Source: Acanthornis magna | Lineage: Eukaryota; Chordata; Aves; Passeriformes; Acanthizidae | Length of the DNA stretch: 64,000 nt | NCBI GenBank assembly: GCA_036785705.1 | Contig: JAWUZG010000027.1 | Location: forward strand, 4,817,501 to 4,881,500 | Direction of reading: 5' to 3' | Shown: positions 1 through 12,132 of the stretch, in pieces | Position numbering within the stretch: position 1 is the first letter of the stretch | Layout: every line of letters starts with the position of its first letter | Position numbers and translations under genes: made by a program | Notes under the pieces: model-generated | What the model saw: only the letters and a program-made list of their open reading frames with translations | Told to the model about the DNA's origin: nothing | Databases searched by the model: none

Positions 1-2445
1 CCCATCTTTGGAACTGGAGATCAACCAGCCAGGGATAAGGAATGATATGCTGTAAATCCAAAACATTCCCAGTGCTGCCACAAACACCAAAGGAGAGGAG
101 CACTGGACTTCCACATCCTACACAGGAGTGTCTGAAACACACCATAGTTTGCCCAGAGCACCAAATATCCCTATGTGAATTTCTTTAGATGACAGGTCCA
201 TGGAAAATTCTGTGCCAGAGTATTTTTACAGACAAACACTTCTCATGCAATCTACATATCTTGCATTCCAAGGGAGAATCACATTTGTTTGAAAGTGAGT
301 CTGGGATACACATTCAAAACTCTATTAGATGTATCAGCCCAGCTCTTAGTAAGACTATTAATTGTTGTGATGTTATACTTTTTCCACACTTCATCCATAC
401 TTTATTCCCAGCTAGCTATAATTTTCAGTTTCTGGAGCTGATGAAAATACTACATTTCATTTAAAGACAGTTTCTTAACTGCTTCATGCTGTTCTATCTA
501 CAAGTCAATATAAAGCCAGGATTTTATAGAGAAAGAGCTATCACTGAAAACCAAAAAAACAATGGACTTCACATACTTGTACAGACTGCAGAATCATCAC
601 TCCAAAATGGCATTTTATTTCTTAGCAACACTTTTAGAAAGCTGAGCAGTTATGTCTATGTTACTAAATTTTTTTTAAAGGAGATTTACTAATAAAGCAT
701 GAAAAATTCCCGAAATATCTCTAAAACTGAGCAAGAGCTAAGGAAGCAGGTGAGGGGGCTCCAAGATGTACGGCCAAAATTTGGAATCCATTTCATTTAG
801 TGGGGGAATTTTAAACAAAATTTTGAGGTGGACATTTCTCCTTTTACAGTGCAAAAGGAAAACCAGTCCACACCTTCTTTTAACCATGGAAATCTGTGAT
901 CCTCTTTGTCCCCCTTTCTCAAAACCTACGTTTTAGGGATTTATTTATCTTTTTTTAGGGTTTTATTGCCCTTAGGCAATTTATTCAAAACATCTTAAAC
1001 TCAGTAAATGACAAACCTTCATAAAATTCCCCCAAAGTGATCTGCACTTACAGCAGCCCTGGTGGTGGCTGAATGGAGAGCAGGTGGATTTATTGGACAG
1101 TGCACACAGTGCTGCTCTAGCCAAATCCTGGACTTGTCTTATGTACGTCCTCTGCAGCTGAGCTGTTGTGGCTGAGTTCATTCTAGCAGATGCACTCCAA
1201 AGAAAAACTGCAGCAACTGTTGCTATTCCACTCCATTTCATTCCTGGTTTCCCTGCTTCTGTAGCACTCAGCCTTGTCCTACAGTTCCAATGCTGCAATT
1301 CCAGACTATCATCTCCTGCTATTGCAGCCCTTCACATCTGGGATCACCTTGCTCATTCCAGTTACCACTAAAGAAACAGAACAATGTCCTCATCCACCAC
1401 CTAGCCTGCAATCACAAGGGGTTTTAGATTTACAGCATTATGTAAAATCAGACATCATGACACAGTTTCATAATTCTCAAAATATCAGGGTATCTTTTCA
1501 GTACCACATTGACCATAGCAATCAGAAATGGATTAAAATTTTGGAAATTTTTAAATACACAACCACATAAAATAAATACTCCATTTTCTCCTCATTCAAA
1601 TGGGCATTCTCTTCCCTCTATTCTCAAAACTGAATGAAACCTGTAGAACACATGGAGAGAATGCAACACAGGTGCTAAATCATGCAATACATTAAAAAGC
1701 CAGAGCAAATACACTCTCACTCACTCAAAATACAGTAGGAACAAAAACATTTTCCCCACCTTGTCAACTATTTCCGTCAGCATTCCTGCGAGAGCTGTTA
1801 AGTGCAGGATAGAAGCTGTTTATTCCATTCAGCGAAGGCATTTCAGGAAGCCCACCTTCATCTAGTCAGTCCATAGCAGGAGCATTTTCATGCACAGTGC
1901 CTTGAGCAGAAAAAAGTGGATAATGCTTCTCCTTGGCTTCAGATTTAAATTTTTCTCCCGGAAATATGCCAGTGACTATTAGCTGCTCTAGTATTCTTTT
2001 GGTGGCCATCTGTTCCCTTTCTCAGCCTCCTTCTAGCCAAATATAATTTTCCATATTTATCATGGCAAGTCAGTAATAAGAAAGACAAATATAACAGGAT
2101 TGGCTGTTCTCCTTGTCATCTCAGTCTGTTCTTTCTCACTGAGCTCATGTGCTTGCGAAACCAAAAAACACTTGAACTTGGATTTTGTCAAAATTTGTCA
2201 CAGCAACCTTGCTACACAGTGAGCAAAATCTATTCCCCAAGACTGACAGACTGGAAAATGAAAATAAATTAATTCCTCAAGGGTTGGTTTCTCACTGGTC
2301 ATTATATGTCAATTAACGAGGACCAAACTGTGGCATCTTGGTCTATGGTTCTTGACAGCATCAGTGCAAAGCTGCTCTGCCCTGTGGGATAATGAGGCTC
2401 TCATTTTTATTCCATTCCATTATCCACACCATTTTGGTGTGAATA
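1..2445. other. intergenic DNA, no gene recognised
   Basis: AT-rich sequence with stop codons in all frames. The open frames present are short (about 100 codons or fewer), lack recognisable motifs and have no splice-linked partners. No LTR, CR1 or tRNA-like structure was seen. A DYRK4 exon on the minus strand would be the expected neighbour of RAD51AP1 by amniote synteny, but none was found. Confidence 0.5.
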
Positions 2446-3045
2446 ATGAGACAGAGCTTAGCTGCCCTCCTGTCTTTCCTTTTCCTCCTTTGGATGTGGT
2501 GCATGTGTGATGGGGCACTGATGGAGGCGTCCCCATTCCCTAGCTGTCTCAGGGGAATATCTAAAATGAAAATATACTGTGGTCTCCTCCTTCATACAGC
2601 CAAAGAATGGCATGTTCCCTGCTGGTCTGAAATCTGTCAACAACCCAGAATAGTTCTACTTTCTCTCAGTCACCAGGGTTTTCAAGGAAGAAGTACATGC
2701 TCACCCACAGAAGGCCACTGCTTTTATAGATGCGCCTGGAATGGTCAGTGCTTCCCACAGTGGCCAAAGGACAAAGAGTTATTCTTTTGCACGCATCGTG
2801 GTTTCTGCAAAGCCTTTCCTGATGTAATTGCTGGGTTGCACCATCCTAAAAGGCACATTGCTCCCACTTCCATCACTCCCACTTTTCCATTCATCCAAGC
2901 TTGGCAACCCTCTAATCAACAAATCCTCCCGAATATGATAAACCTCACATGCAAAAGAAACTTCTCATTTTCTCACCAAATAACCACACAGGCTGTGATG
3001 CCAGCAGAGGAGGCATGGAGATCATGGAGTCCTAGAACGGTTTAG
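2446..3045 (+). other. 200-codon open frame of unknown status
   Basis: This ATG-initiated frame of 199 codons is long for a non-repetitive part of the window. Its first 25 residues are hydrophobic (a LLSFLFLLW core) and resemble a signal peptide. The middle contains many cysteines and tryptophans, but I recognise no spacing pattern or family. The last codons and the stop lie inside a CR1 fragment, so the C-terminus is not conserved coding sequence. There is no obvious promoter, and a minus-strand frame overlaps it. I think it is most likely a chance open frame; a lineage-specific secreted protein or a decayed exon is a weak alternative. Confidence 0.12.
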
Positions 3046-3320
3046 GTTGGAAGGGACCTTAAAGATCAACTCATTCCAACTCCCTGCCATGGGAAGGGAC
3101 ACTTTCCACTATCCCAGGGTGCTCAGAGCCCCATCCAACCTGGTCTTGAACGCTGCCAGGGATGGGGCAGTCACAGCTTCCCTGGGCAACCTGTGCCAGG
3201 GCTCAGCACCCTCACAGGGAAGACTTTCCTCCTAATATCCAACCTAAACCCACTCTCTGTCTGTATGAAACTATTCTCCCCTGTCCTGTCACTCCAGATC
3301 CGTATAAAGAGTCTTTCACC
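3023..3320 (-). mobile_element. CR1 LINE fragment, 5'-truncated
   Basis: The fragment starts with a degraded form of the CR1 3' end (GGTTTAGGTTGGAAGGGACC) and continues with the usual blocks GCCATGGGAAGGGACAC, CTATCCCAGGGTGCTCAGAG and CTGTGCCAGGGCTCAGCACC. The element therefore reads on the minus strand and is cut short at its 5' side, as is usual for CR1. Confidence 0.9.
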
Positions 3321-5260
3321 ATTAGCATTCCCAGGATAGCCTCCATAGAAAGGAGGGAAAGACAGATCTGTCCATGTTTCAGCCATCCCCGCCTTAAGAA
3401 GAACATCTTCTACTTTATTTTCTTTATTTCCCTTCTTTTCAATGCTTTCTTTCCTCCTCATTTTATTTTATTACATTCTTGTAAACATATTCAAATTTGC
3501 TATGATAAGTCATGCAGGAATAAAACAACCTTCAGGATCATTCTTTTGTCATATCTGAAGAGGACCAACTAATTTTTGACAACACAAGAAATAGAATCAA
3601 GTTTTCTCCTCCATTACTCAACAATACCCTCAAAGCAAGAGAAAACTGGTTACTAAGTTTCAGCCATACTACACTGAAGTAAAAAGCAGTGCATAAAATT
3701 TTTCAGCTATAAATTTCAAAGCAGTTTTTTTTTTAAGTTTGAAGGAAATATTTATGATCTTTGTAAGTAATTTTTTTAAAATTACCCACTTCTGAAAGAT
3801 ATTTAATTAAAGGAGCTGAATGTAATGGTACATATATTCCTTGTGGATGTGATCACTGCCTGTGATCATCACACAGACAACATCTTTAACTACGAATTCC
3901 TTAAGTTTGGCAGCATCTCAGTGAAGTAGAATAGTATTGGTGGTAAAGAAAATTAGAGAGCTTCCCCTGAAAAGAAAACCCCATGCATCCTGGAGTGGAA
4001 AAGGATTCATTCCATCTGAGCTAAGCATTGAAGGGAAACAAATTTCCCTGTGGAAGTGCCCCTGTCTTTTTATTGGCTTGGCTTGAGAAAGAGACTGTTC
4101 CAATAATGTAGACTAAATATCCCAGACTTTAACATCCCTAGAATTAGATTTGATTAATTCTATTCTTTATAGCATTTACTCTGCTACTCCTGCATTTGAG
4201 TCTTCCTGAGAGCAAGGGCAAAGGACACAGAGGAACAATGAACTGAGCCCTGTTCCAGTCCTGTGCTGTGGCATCCATCCAGGCCTGAGCAGTGCCACAG
4301 AGAAAGTCCAATGCTGCCACTGTAGGCTGAACCAGGGAAGATAAATACCAAAGTCCTTAAAGTCATGTGAGTGGTATTGACGGAAAACTTCTTAAACCAC
4401 TCCTGCTCTATTTGCTCTAATAAAGCATAGGAACTATGTTTTTTGCCTTCTGCAGAATCAGTGCAAAGGAAATGGGTGATTTAAGGTTTTGCATACATTT
4501 ACTTGGGCAAAGCACCCACCAGATGAACCAATCAGTCCAAGTCTGCTAGAAATGGAAAAGCCAGTCACAGGTTCTGACTCCTGTAGAATGTCTCTACCAC
4601 AAAAGAGTACAAGAGCTTGGGATAGCTTGATGTTAGTCAAAATTCTAACATTTAAATGAGTTGCTAGTAAATTGGCTGTTTGAAGTTTATTAACAATTCC
4701 TATCACAGTTAAGATCTGCTCTTTCTCCTAGCAAACAAGAAAAAGAAATTACAATGTTTGTTCTAAATGTGCTCAAAAATGTGGGTAACAATCATGAATA
4801 CAATTTTATGTAGGAGGAAATTAAGGTATTTTGTTGCTAAGGATGCAATTGCCAGAACTTTTTGAAATAATTCCTAACATTTGAACAAGTGTCCTTGACT
4901 GAATTCAAATGGAATTTGGGTACATAGGGGTTTTCCAAACACATCTCAGACTGTATAAAGCCAAAAGGACCCCAACAACACCATTATTTCTAGAAACAGA
5001 CTGGGCAAAGAAGTGACAGCCCAGAAATAAGTGCTCAAACTGGTTTCTCTAATCAATCTGTTCTCAGAACTATTCCAAGAACAGAAAATATGATTATTCC
5101 TGGACTCAGAAGCTGAACAGAAATCACATGAAAAGCAGGAATTGGCTATGAACCAGATAAACTGATTTAAATCAAGCGGGTGCACGGATGAAATGTAGGT
5201 CCAAGTATGTTGAAAAGTCATAGGCAACCCTCCCCCCCCAAATCTGACAGGCAAATATAT
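3321..5260. other. intergenic DNA, no gene recognised
   Basis: AT-rich sequence with short unrelated open frames only. No repeat family, RNA gene or exon was recognised. Confidence 0.5.
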
Positions 5261-5821
5261 AATAGAATCATAGAATATCCTGAGATGGAAGGGACCCACA
5301 AGGATCATCCAGTCCAGCTCCTGGCCTTGCACAGACACCCCAACAATCCCACGCTGGGCCTCTCCTGGAGCTCTGGTAGCCTCGGGGGTCATGCCCATTC
5401 CCTGGGGAGCCTGTTTAGTGCTCACCATCCTCTGGGGGAAGAACCTTTCCCTGATATCCAACCCATCCCTGTCCTGACACAGCTCCAGCCATTTCCTGGG
5501 TCCTGTCCTTAGTCACCACAGAGCAGAGATCAGTGCCTGCCCCTCCTCTTTCCTTCCTGAGGAAGCTGCAGAGCTGCTGTGAGCTCTGACCTCAGTCTCC
5601 TCCAGCAGAACAGACCAAGTGCCCTCAGCTGCTCCTCATGCAGCCTCACCTCCAGGCCCTTTCCCATCTCCATAACCCCACTTTGGACATTCTTTGAGAG
5701 CTTTAGTCTTTCTGATATTGTGGTACCTAAAGCTGCCCCCAGGAAAGGTGAGGTTGCCCCAGCCCAGAGCAGCGTGGGACAATCCCCTCCCTGGCCCAGC
5801 TGGCGATGCTGGGCATGGTAA
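5261..5821 (-). mobile_element. CR1 LINE fragment, second subfamily
   Basis: The fragment opens with AATAGAATCATAGAATATCC and then GGAAGGGACCCACAAGGATC, the 3' end of a CR1 subfamily different from the one at 3023. It runs through TGGGGGAAGAACCTTTCCCT and CAGCTGCTCCTCATGCAGCC and fades near 5821. The orientation is minus. Confidence 0.88.
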
Positions 5822-6608
5822 GATCATTATCTTGATGGAAAATAATTTTTTGCTTTCTTTTCAAGCCCTGAAAGCTTTGCAAGAACTTCCTTTCAAGAAA
5901 GAGCTTCATCTCCTTCTACCAATTTACAATTGAAACTTGGGGAGCACCTGTGTTATCCCTGTGCTGCCTGGAGCAGAAGCTGGAGAGGCTGATCCAGGAG
6001 AACTAAGGCCTCTCAGTCCTTGAGTAGCTCCTAATTATAGTCACTAAATACCTCCCAAAATCCTACTGACATCAGACATTCAACTGTGCATTCAGACACA
6101 CTGCCTAAATAATGCCCTCTGAGAAGGAAAACCAGGGCCATCATCCACAACTTCATCACTTCAGAGGAGCTATACTGTATGAAATCAGCAGCTCAGTAAC
6201 GAGTGACCCCTCACAGTGACTTTTCTCCAGAGGCCAGTTTAAACAAAAATATCAAATTTCAGTTTTAAACTTAGAAACTCTTTCTTCTAATAATGTAGAA
6301 CTTTTGATTTCAGAGTAATGCAACTCACTGGGATTTCTATAGAGCATCTTTTTTTCCTCGAAAATAAAAACAGACCAGCTGTCTAGAATACACATATATT
6401 TTTAATAAACCACAAAGTCTTTCACATAAACCCAAAGGTCAATCTGAAATTTTTTGCAGAACCCTAGGTACTCTGAGGTTCTATAAATTAATGATTTCCT
6501 TACTATTTATGCAGAAACCTGTGAGATACTCCTGTAATTTAAAAATGTTAATTTCTTATCTTTGCAGCAATAATAATGATACTGCTTTCATTAAAAATCG
6601 CCATCATA

Positions 6609-6708
6609 AAATCATAGACTCATAGAATATCCTGAGTTGGAAGGGACCCACAAGGATCACTGAAGCCGAAATCCTGGCCCTGCACAGGACAGTCCCAAGA
6701 GTCACACA
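6609..6708 (-). mobile_element. short CR1 LINE fragment
   Basis: This is a 100-bp remnant of the same CR1 subfamily as the copy at 5261. It has AATCATAGACTCATAGAATA followed by GTTGGAAGGGACCCACAAGG and is strongly truncated at its 5' side. Confidence 0.85.
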
Positions 6709-7927
6709 TTTTAATTCTACTTCTTAAAAAAAAATTAAATAATGGTTAGTGCAATAAAAATATCAAATGGAATTGGTGGCAGATGGCACAACTGACCAAA
6801 CTATCTTCTCTCTGTTTTCTAATAGTTATTTTCAGCTCCTCATGACACGTATGTCACAACCTAATAAAAACATTTGTACATCAAACAATAAAAAATGCCA
6901 ACCATTATTACCTTAGGATGGACTCTTCTATTTCTTCTGATTTGTAAACAAGAGTTCCTGAAGAAGATGAAATCATAGCAGCTCTCACTGTTCCTTTCTT
7001 TCTTTTCCCATAATGACAAAGTTCCATGTTTTAAATCTGTCTCCATTAAATTGTTCCCTTTGAAATTTAAGCCTGACACTGAAGTTAATCTGATCCAACC
7101 TGTGCCCCTCTGTGAATAAATGCCTGGGCTGATTGATGATTTTTAGAGTGAGCTGGCTGGAATCATGTCCCAGGTTGTTTTACCGTGTTCCCCAGCACTG
7201 ACACAAACCAAATTGAGATGAGTTGGGAAATTCATGCACTATAAAATCTTTGAGGACTTTGCACAAGCACAACATATTTGTCAATTAGGCTCAGCAGGGC
7301 TACAAACCCATCCCTTGGGGTGCCTCATTTGCTTTGCCAGCCTTCCTTCTGTTTTTTAATTCTTTTTCAAAGACACAGCCACAGCTTTAGCGCACCTGCT
7401 CTAAACATGAACTGTCTGATGGTGGTAAATCCAAGGTAATTGCCAGTGTTATTGAGAATCCCAACAGTGCCCCTGAGCATCACACTCACAGCTCCCCTCA
7501 GCAGTCAGAACTCTTGGCAATCCTGCAATGAGTGTATCTAGGTAGTCCTGTCTCTGTTTACACTCTAATTCTCTATGGACCCCTTAGATATTCCATCAGC
7601 AAATGCCTGCAGCAGGAACAGCCCCAGCTTGGAATATTAAAAGAGCAGACCTGGGCAATCTTTTATTCAAGTGCTCCTGATAGACTCCATGGGAAAATAG
7701 TTAATGCTTAATCTCATTTCATTGTTTTCTTTAGGTTTCTTATGAGCATGATAAAGCATGTTTAAAAAAAAAATGCAGGAAACAATACAGACACAAACTT
7801 TATTAAAGTGAAAGAAAAATTTTTAAAAAGCAGAGGAGCAATGCCAGCCTTAAAACAATAAAACCACAGTGGGTTTTGAATAAAAAAAAGATAAATATTC
7901 AAATCAGCTTTTCTTTTTTAATCAAGG
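6709..7927. other. intergenic DNA, no gene recognised
   Basis: AT-rich sequence with no supported exon, repeat family or RNA gene. The short minus-strand frame near 6861-7079 has no recognisable features. Confidence 0.5.
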
Positions 7928-8350
7928 CATCATAGATGGGCCTGCATTGGAAGGAACCTTAAAGATCACACAGTTCCGCCCCCTGCCATGGACATGGACA
8001 CCTTCCACTATCCCAAGTTGCTCAGAACCCCATCCAACCTGGCCTTGCACACTGCCAGGGATCCAGGGACAGCCACAGCTTCTCTGGGCACCCTGTGCCA
8101 GGGCCTCTGCACCCTCACAGGGAACAATTTCTTCCTCATATCCAATCTGAACCTCCTCTCTGTCAGTGTGAAGCCATTCCCTCTCGTCCTGTCACTTCAG
8201 GCCCTTGTCAAGAGTCTATCTCCATCTTTCCTGTAGGCTCCCTTCAGGCACTGGAAGGCCACAAAGAGGTGACCCCAAAGCCTTCTCTTCTCCAGGCTGA
8301 ACAATCCCAATCCCCTCAGATTTTCCCATAGGGAAAGCATGTGTCTGGAG
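7928..8350 (-). mobile_element. CR1 LINE fragment
   Basis: CR1 3' segment in minus orientation, starting at CATCATAGATGGGCCTGCAT. It contains TTGGAAGGAACCTTAAAGAT and GTGAAGCCATTCCCTCTCGT. It extends to about 8350, where it meets the truncated LTR that begins near 8369. Confidence 0.88.
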
Positions 8351-8368
8351 CATGAGTCTGCCCGGCTG

Positions 8369-9335
8369 CGTTCGCAGCTGCTGCAGAGGAGCCCGGCTGT
8401 CACTGCCCTGCGCCCAGCCTGAGAGAACACACCGTGGCTTCTGCCCCAACTGCAGAGTTTCTGCCACCCTTTGCTGGCTAGCCCGGGTCAGCCCACCCTT
8501 CCACTCCACCTCCCTGCTCTGTGCCATCCCTGCCCAGCGTGTCCTGCTCACACCATCCCTGCCCAGCCCGTCCTGCTCACGCCATCCCTGCCCAGCCTGT
8601 CCCGCTCATGCCATCCCTGCCCAGCCCTGTCCTGCTCACACCATCCCTGCCCAGCCCTGTCCTGCTCACGCCATCCCTGCCCAGCCCTGTCCTGCTGTGC
8701 CATCCCTGCCCAGCCTGTCCTTCTCACGCCATCCCTGCCCAGCCTGTCCTGCTGTGCCATCCCTGCCCAGCCCGTCCTGCTCACACCATCCCTGCCCAGC
8801 CTGTCCTGCTCACGCCATCCCTGCCCAGCCTGTCCTGCTCACGCCATCCCTGCCCAGCCCTGTCCTGCTGTGCCATCCCTACCCAGCCTGACCTGCTCAC
8901 GCCATCCCTGCCCAGCCTGTTCTGCTGTGCCATCCCTGCCCAGCCCATTCGCCATTCCCCACGTGACACAGACCTGACCTCGCCCCACAGCGCCCCCTGG
9001 AGCTGTGCGGGAGTCATAGCACCTGCCCTGCCCGGCCGGGAGCCAACAGCGCCCCTGCTGGCTGTGACCTGAACTGCACCAAATGGGAAAGCACCTGGCA
9101 GCCCAGGGACATCTGCCACCGGGTTTTTTGGTTTAGTTTGTTGTTACTGTTGTTGTTATTGATTGTTTGCCTCATTACAGATACTAGTAAAGAACTTATT
9201 CCTTTTCCCATATCTTTGCCTGAAAGCCCTTGACTCCAAAGTTATAATAATTTGGTGGGAAGGGGGGGTCATATTCTCTATTCTACAGGAGGTTCCCACC
9301 TTCCTTAACAGACACTTATGTTTCAAACCAAGACA
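8369..9335 (+). mobile_element. 5'-truncated solo LTR with expanded internal repeats
   Basis: From about 8369 (GCTGCGTTCGCAGCTGCTGC) to 9335 (AAACCAAGACA) the sequence matches the second half of the complete LTR at 44975-45950. Both contain CACCCTTTGCTGGCTAGCC, CAGCGCCCCTGCTGGCTGTG, TAGTAAAGAACT and the terminal CTTAACAGACAC / TTCAAACCAAGACA blocks. The 5' part is missing and no target duplication is visible. The internal 28-30 bp repeat has grown to about 15 copies. There is no retroviral internal region. Confidence 0.8.
8521..8950. repeat. GC-rich minisatellite, about 15 units of 28-30 bp
   Basis: About 15 head-to-tail copies share a core GCCATCCCTGCCCAGCC followed by TGTCCTGCTCAC or TGTCCTGCTGT. 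Units differ by a base or two and by one-base length changes. The array lies inside the truncated LTR, and only about three equivalent units are present in the intact relative at about 45485-45560. It produces long proline/alanine/serine-rich frames on both strands that are not genes. Confidence 0.93.
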
Positions 9336-9995
9336 ACTACCTAATTGTTACCAGAAAATAAAGCCCAGATCAAAAAGAAAAAAAAATCAACCAAACAACG
9401 CAAACAGTAACAACAACTAGAAAAAGAGGTCTCTGACTTCCCAACTTCTGGAATTAGGCTCTTGAAAGAAATCACCTCTCTCTCCAAACCTTGCTTCACT
9501 CATAACCTCAGTAATCACAACTGCAATTGCATGGCTACTTCTAAAAAAAATGACAGTACTATCCCAATATTTTTGAATAGAATTAAAACCAGATTAATTG
9601 ATTAGGTGAAAATATGGAAAGAACGCAAGTTCCAAGCTTATCCCTGTAGCTTTTTCCTCTAGACCAGCTCTGAGTGTTTTGGATAGTTCTGTCTTCCTGC
9701 AAGGGCTGTATGTGAAGCCCAAGGATTTTATTTAGGGAGGCTGGACTGCTTTCTGCTGGAATCTACTTTTAGCTCTTGCAAGATGCCTACATTTAGCTAC
9801 ACAGGCCAAAAGCCAGTTTTCAGGAATGCTGCAGGCACTTGGGCATATCGGGAATGCAGGTGGATGCTTGGTGCAGTGGCTCACTGCTGTCCACGTCCTC
9901 CCGCTCCCAGCTGGTGGACAGCACTGGAGACTCCTGGGATTCAAACTATTGTCTGCATTTCATATGCTGTGTACTCAGTTATGTCTTGAATAACC
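9336..9995. other. intergenic DNA, no gene recognised
   Basis: AT-rich sequence between an LTR remnant and an old CR1 fragment. Short frames near 9732-9989 have no recognisable motif. Confidence 0.45.
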
Positions 9996-10072
9996 TAGTC
10001 AGGCTCCTTTTGTCCAGGTTAAACACCCTCAGCCACTCCTCACAGGACTTACTCTTCAGCTATCTTTCTCAG
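9996..10072 (-). mobile_element. degraded CR1 fragment
   Basis: The stretch CCAGGTTAAACACCCTCAGC followed by CACTCCTCACAGGACTTA resembles the middle of the CR1 3' region in minus orientation. It is old, diverged and short. Confidence 0.5.
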
Positions 10073-10373
10073 TATCTACATATGCTGAATTATAATACAT
10101 TAATCTCAATGTATTGAAGATAAATGTGCCATAAAGTCCATGCTTGGCACCTGTATTGCTATCATTAACTAAAACACAGATTCTATGGATATATTTTGCA
10201 TCACTTTCTTTTTAGGGAGGAGGAATTTGTCAGAAATCATCCCCCAGTGGTGTTTCAGGAGAAATATGTATTTATTAAAAGAGGTTTCCTATTATTTGTA
10301 GAAAATATTTTTATAGTACTCTGTTAATGTGCATTATAAAATCTCAGAATATTAAGGAAATTTCAAAGGAGAA

Positions 10374-10860
10374 TGTAGAGGAATGGCTTATAGAGCAGGG
10401 CCACATCATGCACAATCCAGCCTTTGTTCCCGAATAGATGGTGTATACGTGCACAATTCAGCGTTCATACACAGCTCAGTCTTTGTTACCTGGCCCTGAA
10501 GTGTATCTAACAGGAGATAGAGAGGAACAAGAGGAACAGGAGCCAAGATTGTCAGCAATGTAGAGGAAGAAAGACAAGATAGAGAAACTTACAGCTTACA
10601 TAATGTTAGCTGAAGCAAGCAGATTGCAGTCAAAAACTAACAGCCTATAGCAAGCAAGAATAGACGCGTGAACACAAGTAGATAGCCAATCACCATAAGA
10701 AATTCAGTGCGTGGACAAGAGCTACTAACCAATCATATGAACCCTCAGTGCACGTGGACAGTGTCTTTCGTCTATAATAATGCTTATCTCCTAACAATAA
10801 AGTGGAAGCAGCACCAATACCTCCATGAGTGCATGTGCTACTTTCTCGCGACTCTCGATA
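10374..10860 (+). repeat. 5' LTR of the endogenous retrovirus
   Basis: The LTR starts at TGTAGAGGAATGGC, identical to the start of the 3' LTR at 15385, and ends just before the primer-binding site. It contains CCAATCATATG (CAAT-box-like, about 10728), TCTATAATAATG (TATA-like, about 10771) and AATAAA at 10796-10801. Its first 64 bases are a copy of the env C-terminal codons up to the stop, because env runs into U3 in this family. The 3' terminus is inferred from the primer-binding site; a clear terminal CA is not present. Confidence 0.85.
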
Positions 10861-10862
10861 TT

Positions 10863-10880
10863 TGGTGCCCGAACCGGAGA
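10863..10880 (+). promoter_or_regulatory. retroviral primer-binding site
   Basis: TGGTGCCCGAACCGGAGA directly follows the 5' LTR and begins with the TGG complementary to a tRNA CCA end. It looks most like the lysine-tRNA class of sites but is not identical to it, so the primer tRNA is left open. Confidence 0.75.
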
Positions 10881-11065
10881 CTTAGGATCCAGGACACAGA
10901 GCAAGGACCTGAGCGAGCAAGGACCCGGAACACAGAACGGGACATCGGGACTCCAGGTGCTTCGAGCACGAACAATGTGAAGCTGCTGAAAAATCTAAGG
11001 AATAATGCAGCAAGAGCGAAGAGAGATCGCGCGGCAGAGACGGATGGCTGCGGACAAGAAGTCAC

Positions 11066-11077
11066 AGTCAGGTGAGA
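11066..11077 (+). promoter_or_regulatory. putative retroviral splice donor
   Basis: GTCAG|GTGAGAGG in the untranslated leader, about 48 bases before the gag ATG, fits a strong donor. In simple retroviruses such a donor produces the spliced env mRNA. No acceptor before env could be fixed. Confidence 0.5.
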
Positions 11078-11118
11078 GGGGTCGCTCCCTTCCCTCTGCC
11101 AACCTGTGAGCTGTGGGC

Positions 11119-12132
11119 ATGGATACAGAAATTGCCGCAGCACAAAAACTACTCCTTAATATCCTCACTAAGCGAGGGGAAGGAGTAAAAGAAAAAGACC
11201 TTGAAAAGCTCATTAAATGGGCTCAAAAAAAAAATTGCTTTAAAACTCCTCCGCTGTTGTTTGAAGTTGATATATGGAGAGAGGTCGGGAATGATTTATG
11301 GGACCAGACCATTCAAGGTGGGGGCAAAGAATTAACTGCTTTAGGAGCAACTTGGCGCGCAGTGATTAACACGCTGAAAGACATGAAAGCAGAATCTCGT
11401 GTGGCTGCTGCAGCTGTTCAAGCTATTGCTGTGCCTGCGGTGACTGAGCCAAAAAAGGAGAGTGGGGAGCTGAAGGGACTGTTTGGGGGACTTCGTGCAA
11501 TGAAAGGGCAAAAGGCAGAAAAAGCTTGTTCATCAGTTAGTGAATTGCTTGAGAAATATGAGAAAGCTGTAAAGTCCTCTGCTAATGAAATACAGCCAGA
11601 CAGGGTCAAGGGTTCTCCTGCAGAAAATATTGATGTGCACCCTCCGCCCGATTCAAGCTGTCTGCCACAGAATGCGGAAGTGCGGGGCAAGATGCAAGTA
11701 GGCGGGTCATCTTGCTGCCCTCCCCAAACTTCTCCCGCACCAATTGTTGCGCCAGAAAATGTACCACTGCCTTCTGATGACACTCGAATGGGGTCTCAGT
11801 CTGAAAACAATAGTGATGTTGAAATGGCAGAGGAACCCCCGCAGGTTCATTCTGAAAGAAAGAAACCTGCAGCAAAAGACAATATTGAAAGTCTAAGAGA
11901 ACAACTCGAACATGCTATAAAATTATTAGAACAAAGGGCAGAAAAGGTTACCCCAAGAGTGCCTCAACCTAATGCTGTGTCACCTCAGTCCACACCTACT
12001 TTTCTGGGACCAGCAAAAAATGCCGCTCAAGTGCAGCAATGGGTAACTCAACCCTCTGCCCCAGTTGAGGGGATAAGTCATGCACATTCTCCTCCATATA
12101 ACCCGAATAATAGTAACTCGCGTCTTGGTTGA
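11119..12132 (+). pseudogene. gag: endogenous retroviral gag, 5' part (matrix and linker)
   Basis: The frame opens at ATG 11119; a GTG lies two codons upstream. It encodes about 337 residues. The N-terminal ~90 residues look like a retroviral matrix domain: helical and basic, with the IKWAQKKNCFKTPP region resembling betaretroviral matrix. A long linker rich in alanine, glutamate, serine and proline follows, with proline clusters near residue 175. The frame is ended by TGA at 12130-12132. The same frame is open again immediately afterwards and continues into capsid, so this is a single nonsense break with no change of frame. In an intact retrovirus Gag assembles the virion core; here the product would lack capsid. 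Confidence 0.8.

Noticed and set aside
981..1298. 105-codon minus-strand frame
   Set aside because: It has no recognisable family or splice partners, and overlapping plus-strand frames cover the same bases.
8521..8950. Regularly spaced repeats resembling a CRISPR array
   Set aside because: Units are head to tail without unique spacers and lie in an LTR of a vertebrate genome.
8352..9119. Several 80-180 codon frames rich in Pro, Ala, Ser or Gly/Arg on both strands
   Set aside because: They are translations of the minisatellite and flanking LTR; all frames stay open because the unit lacks stops.
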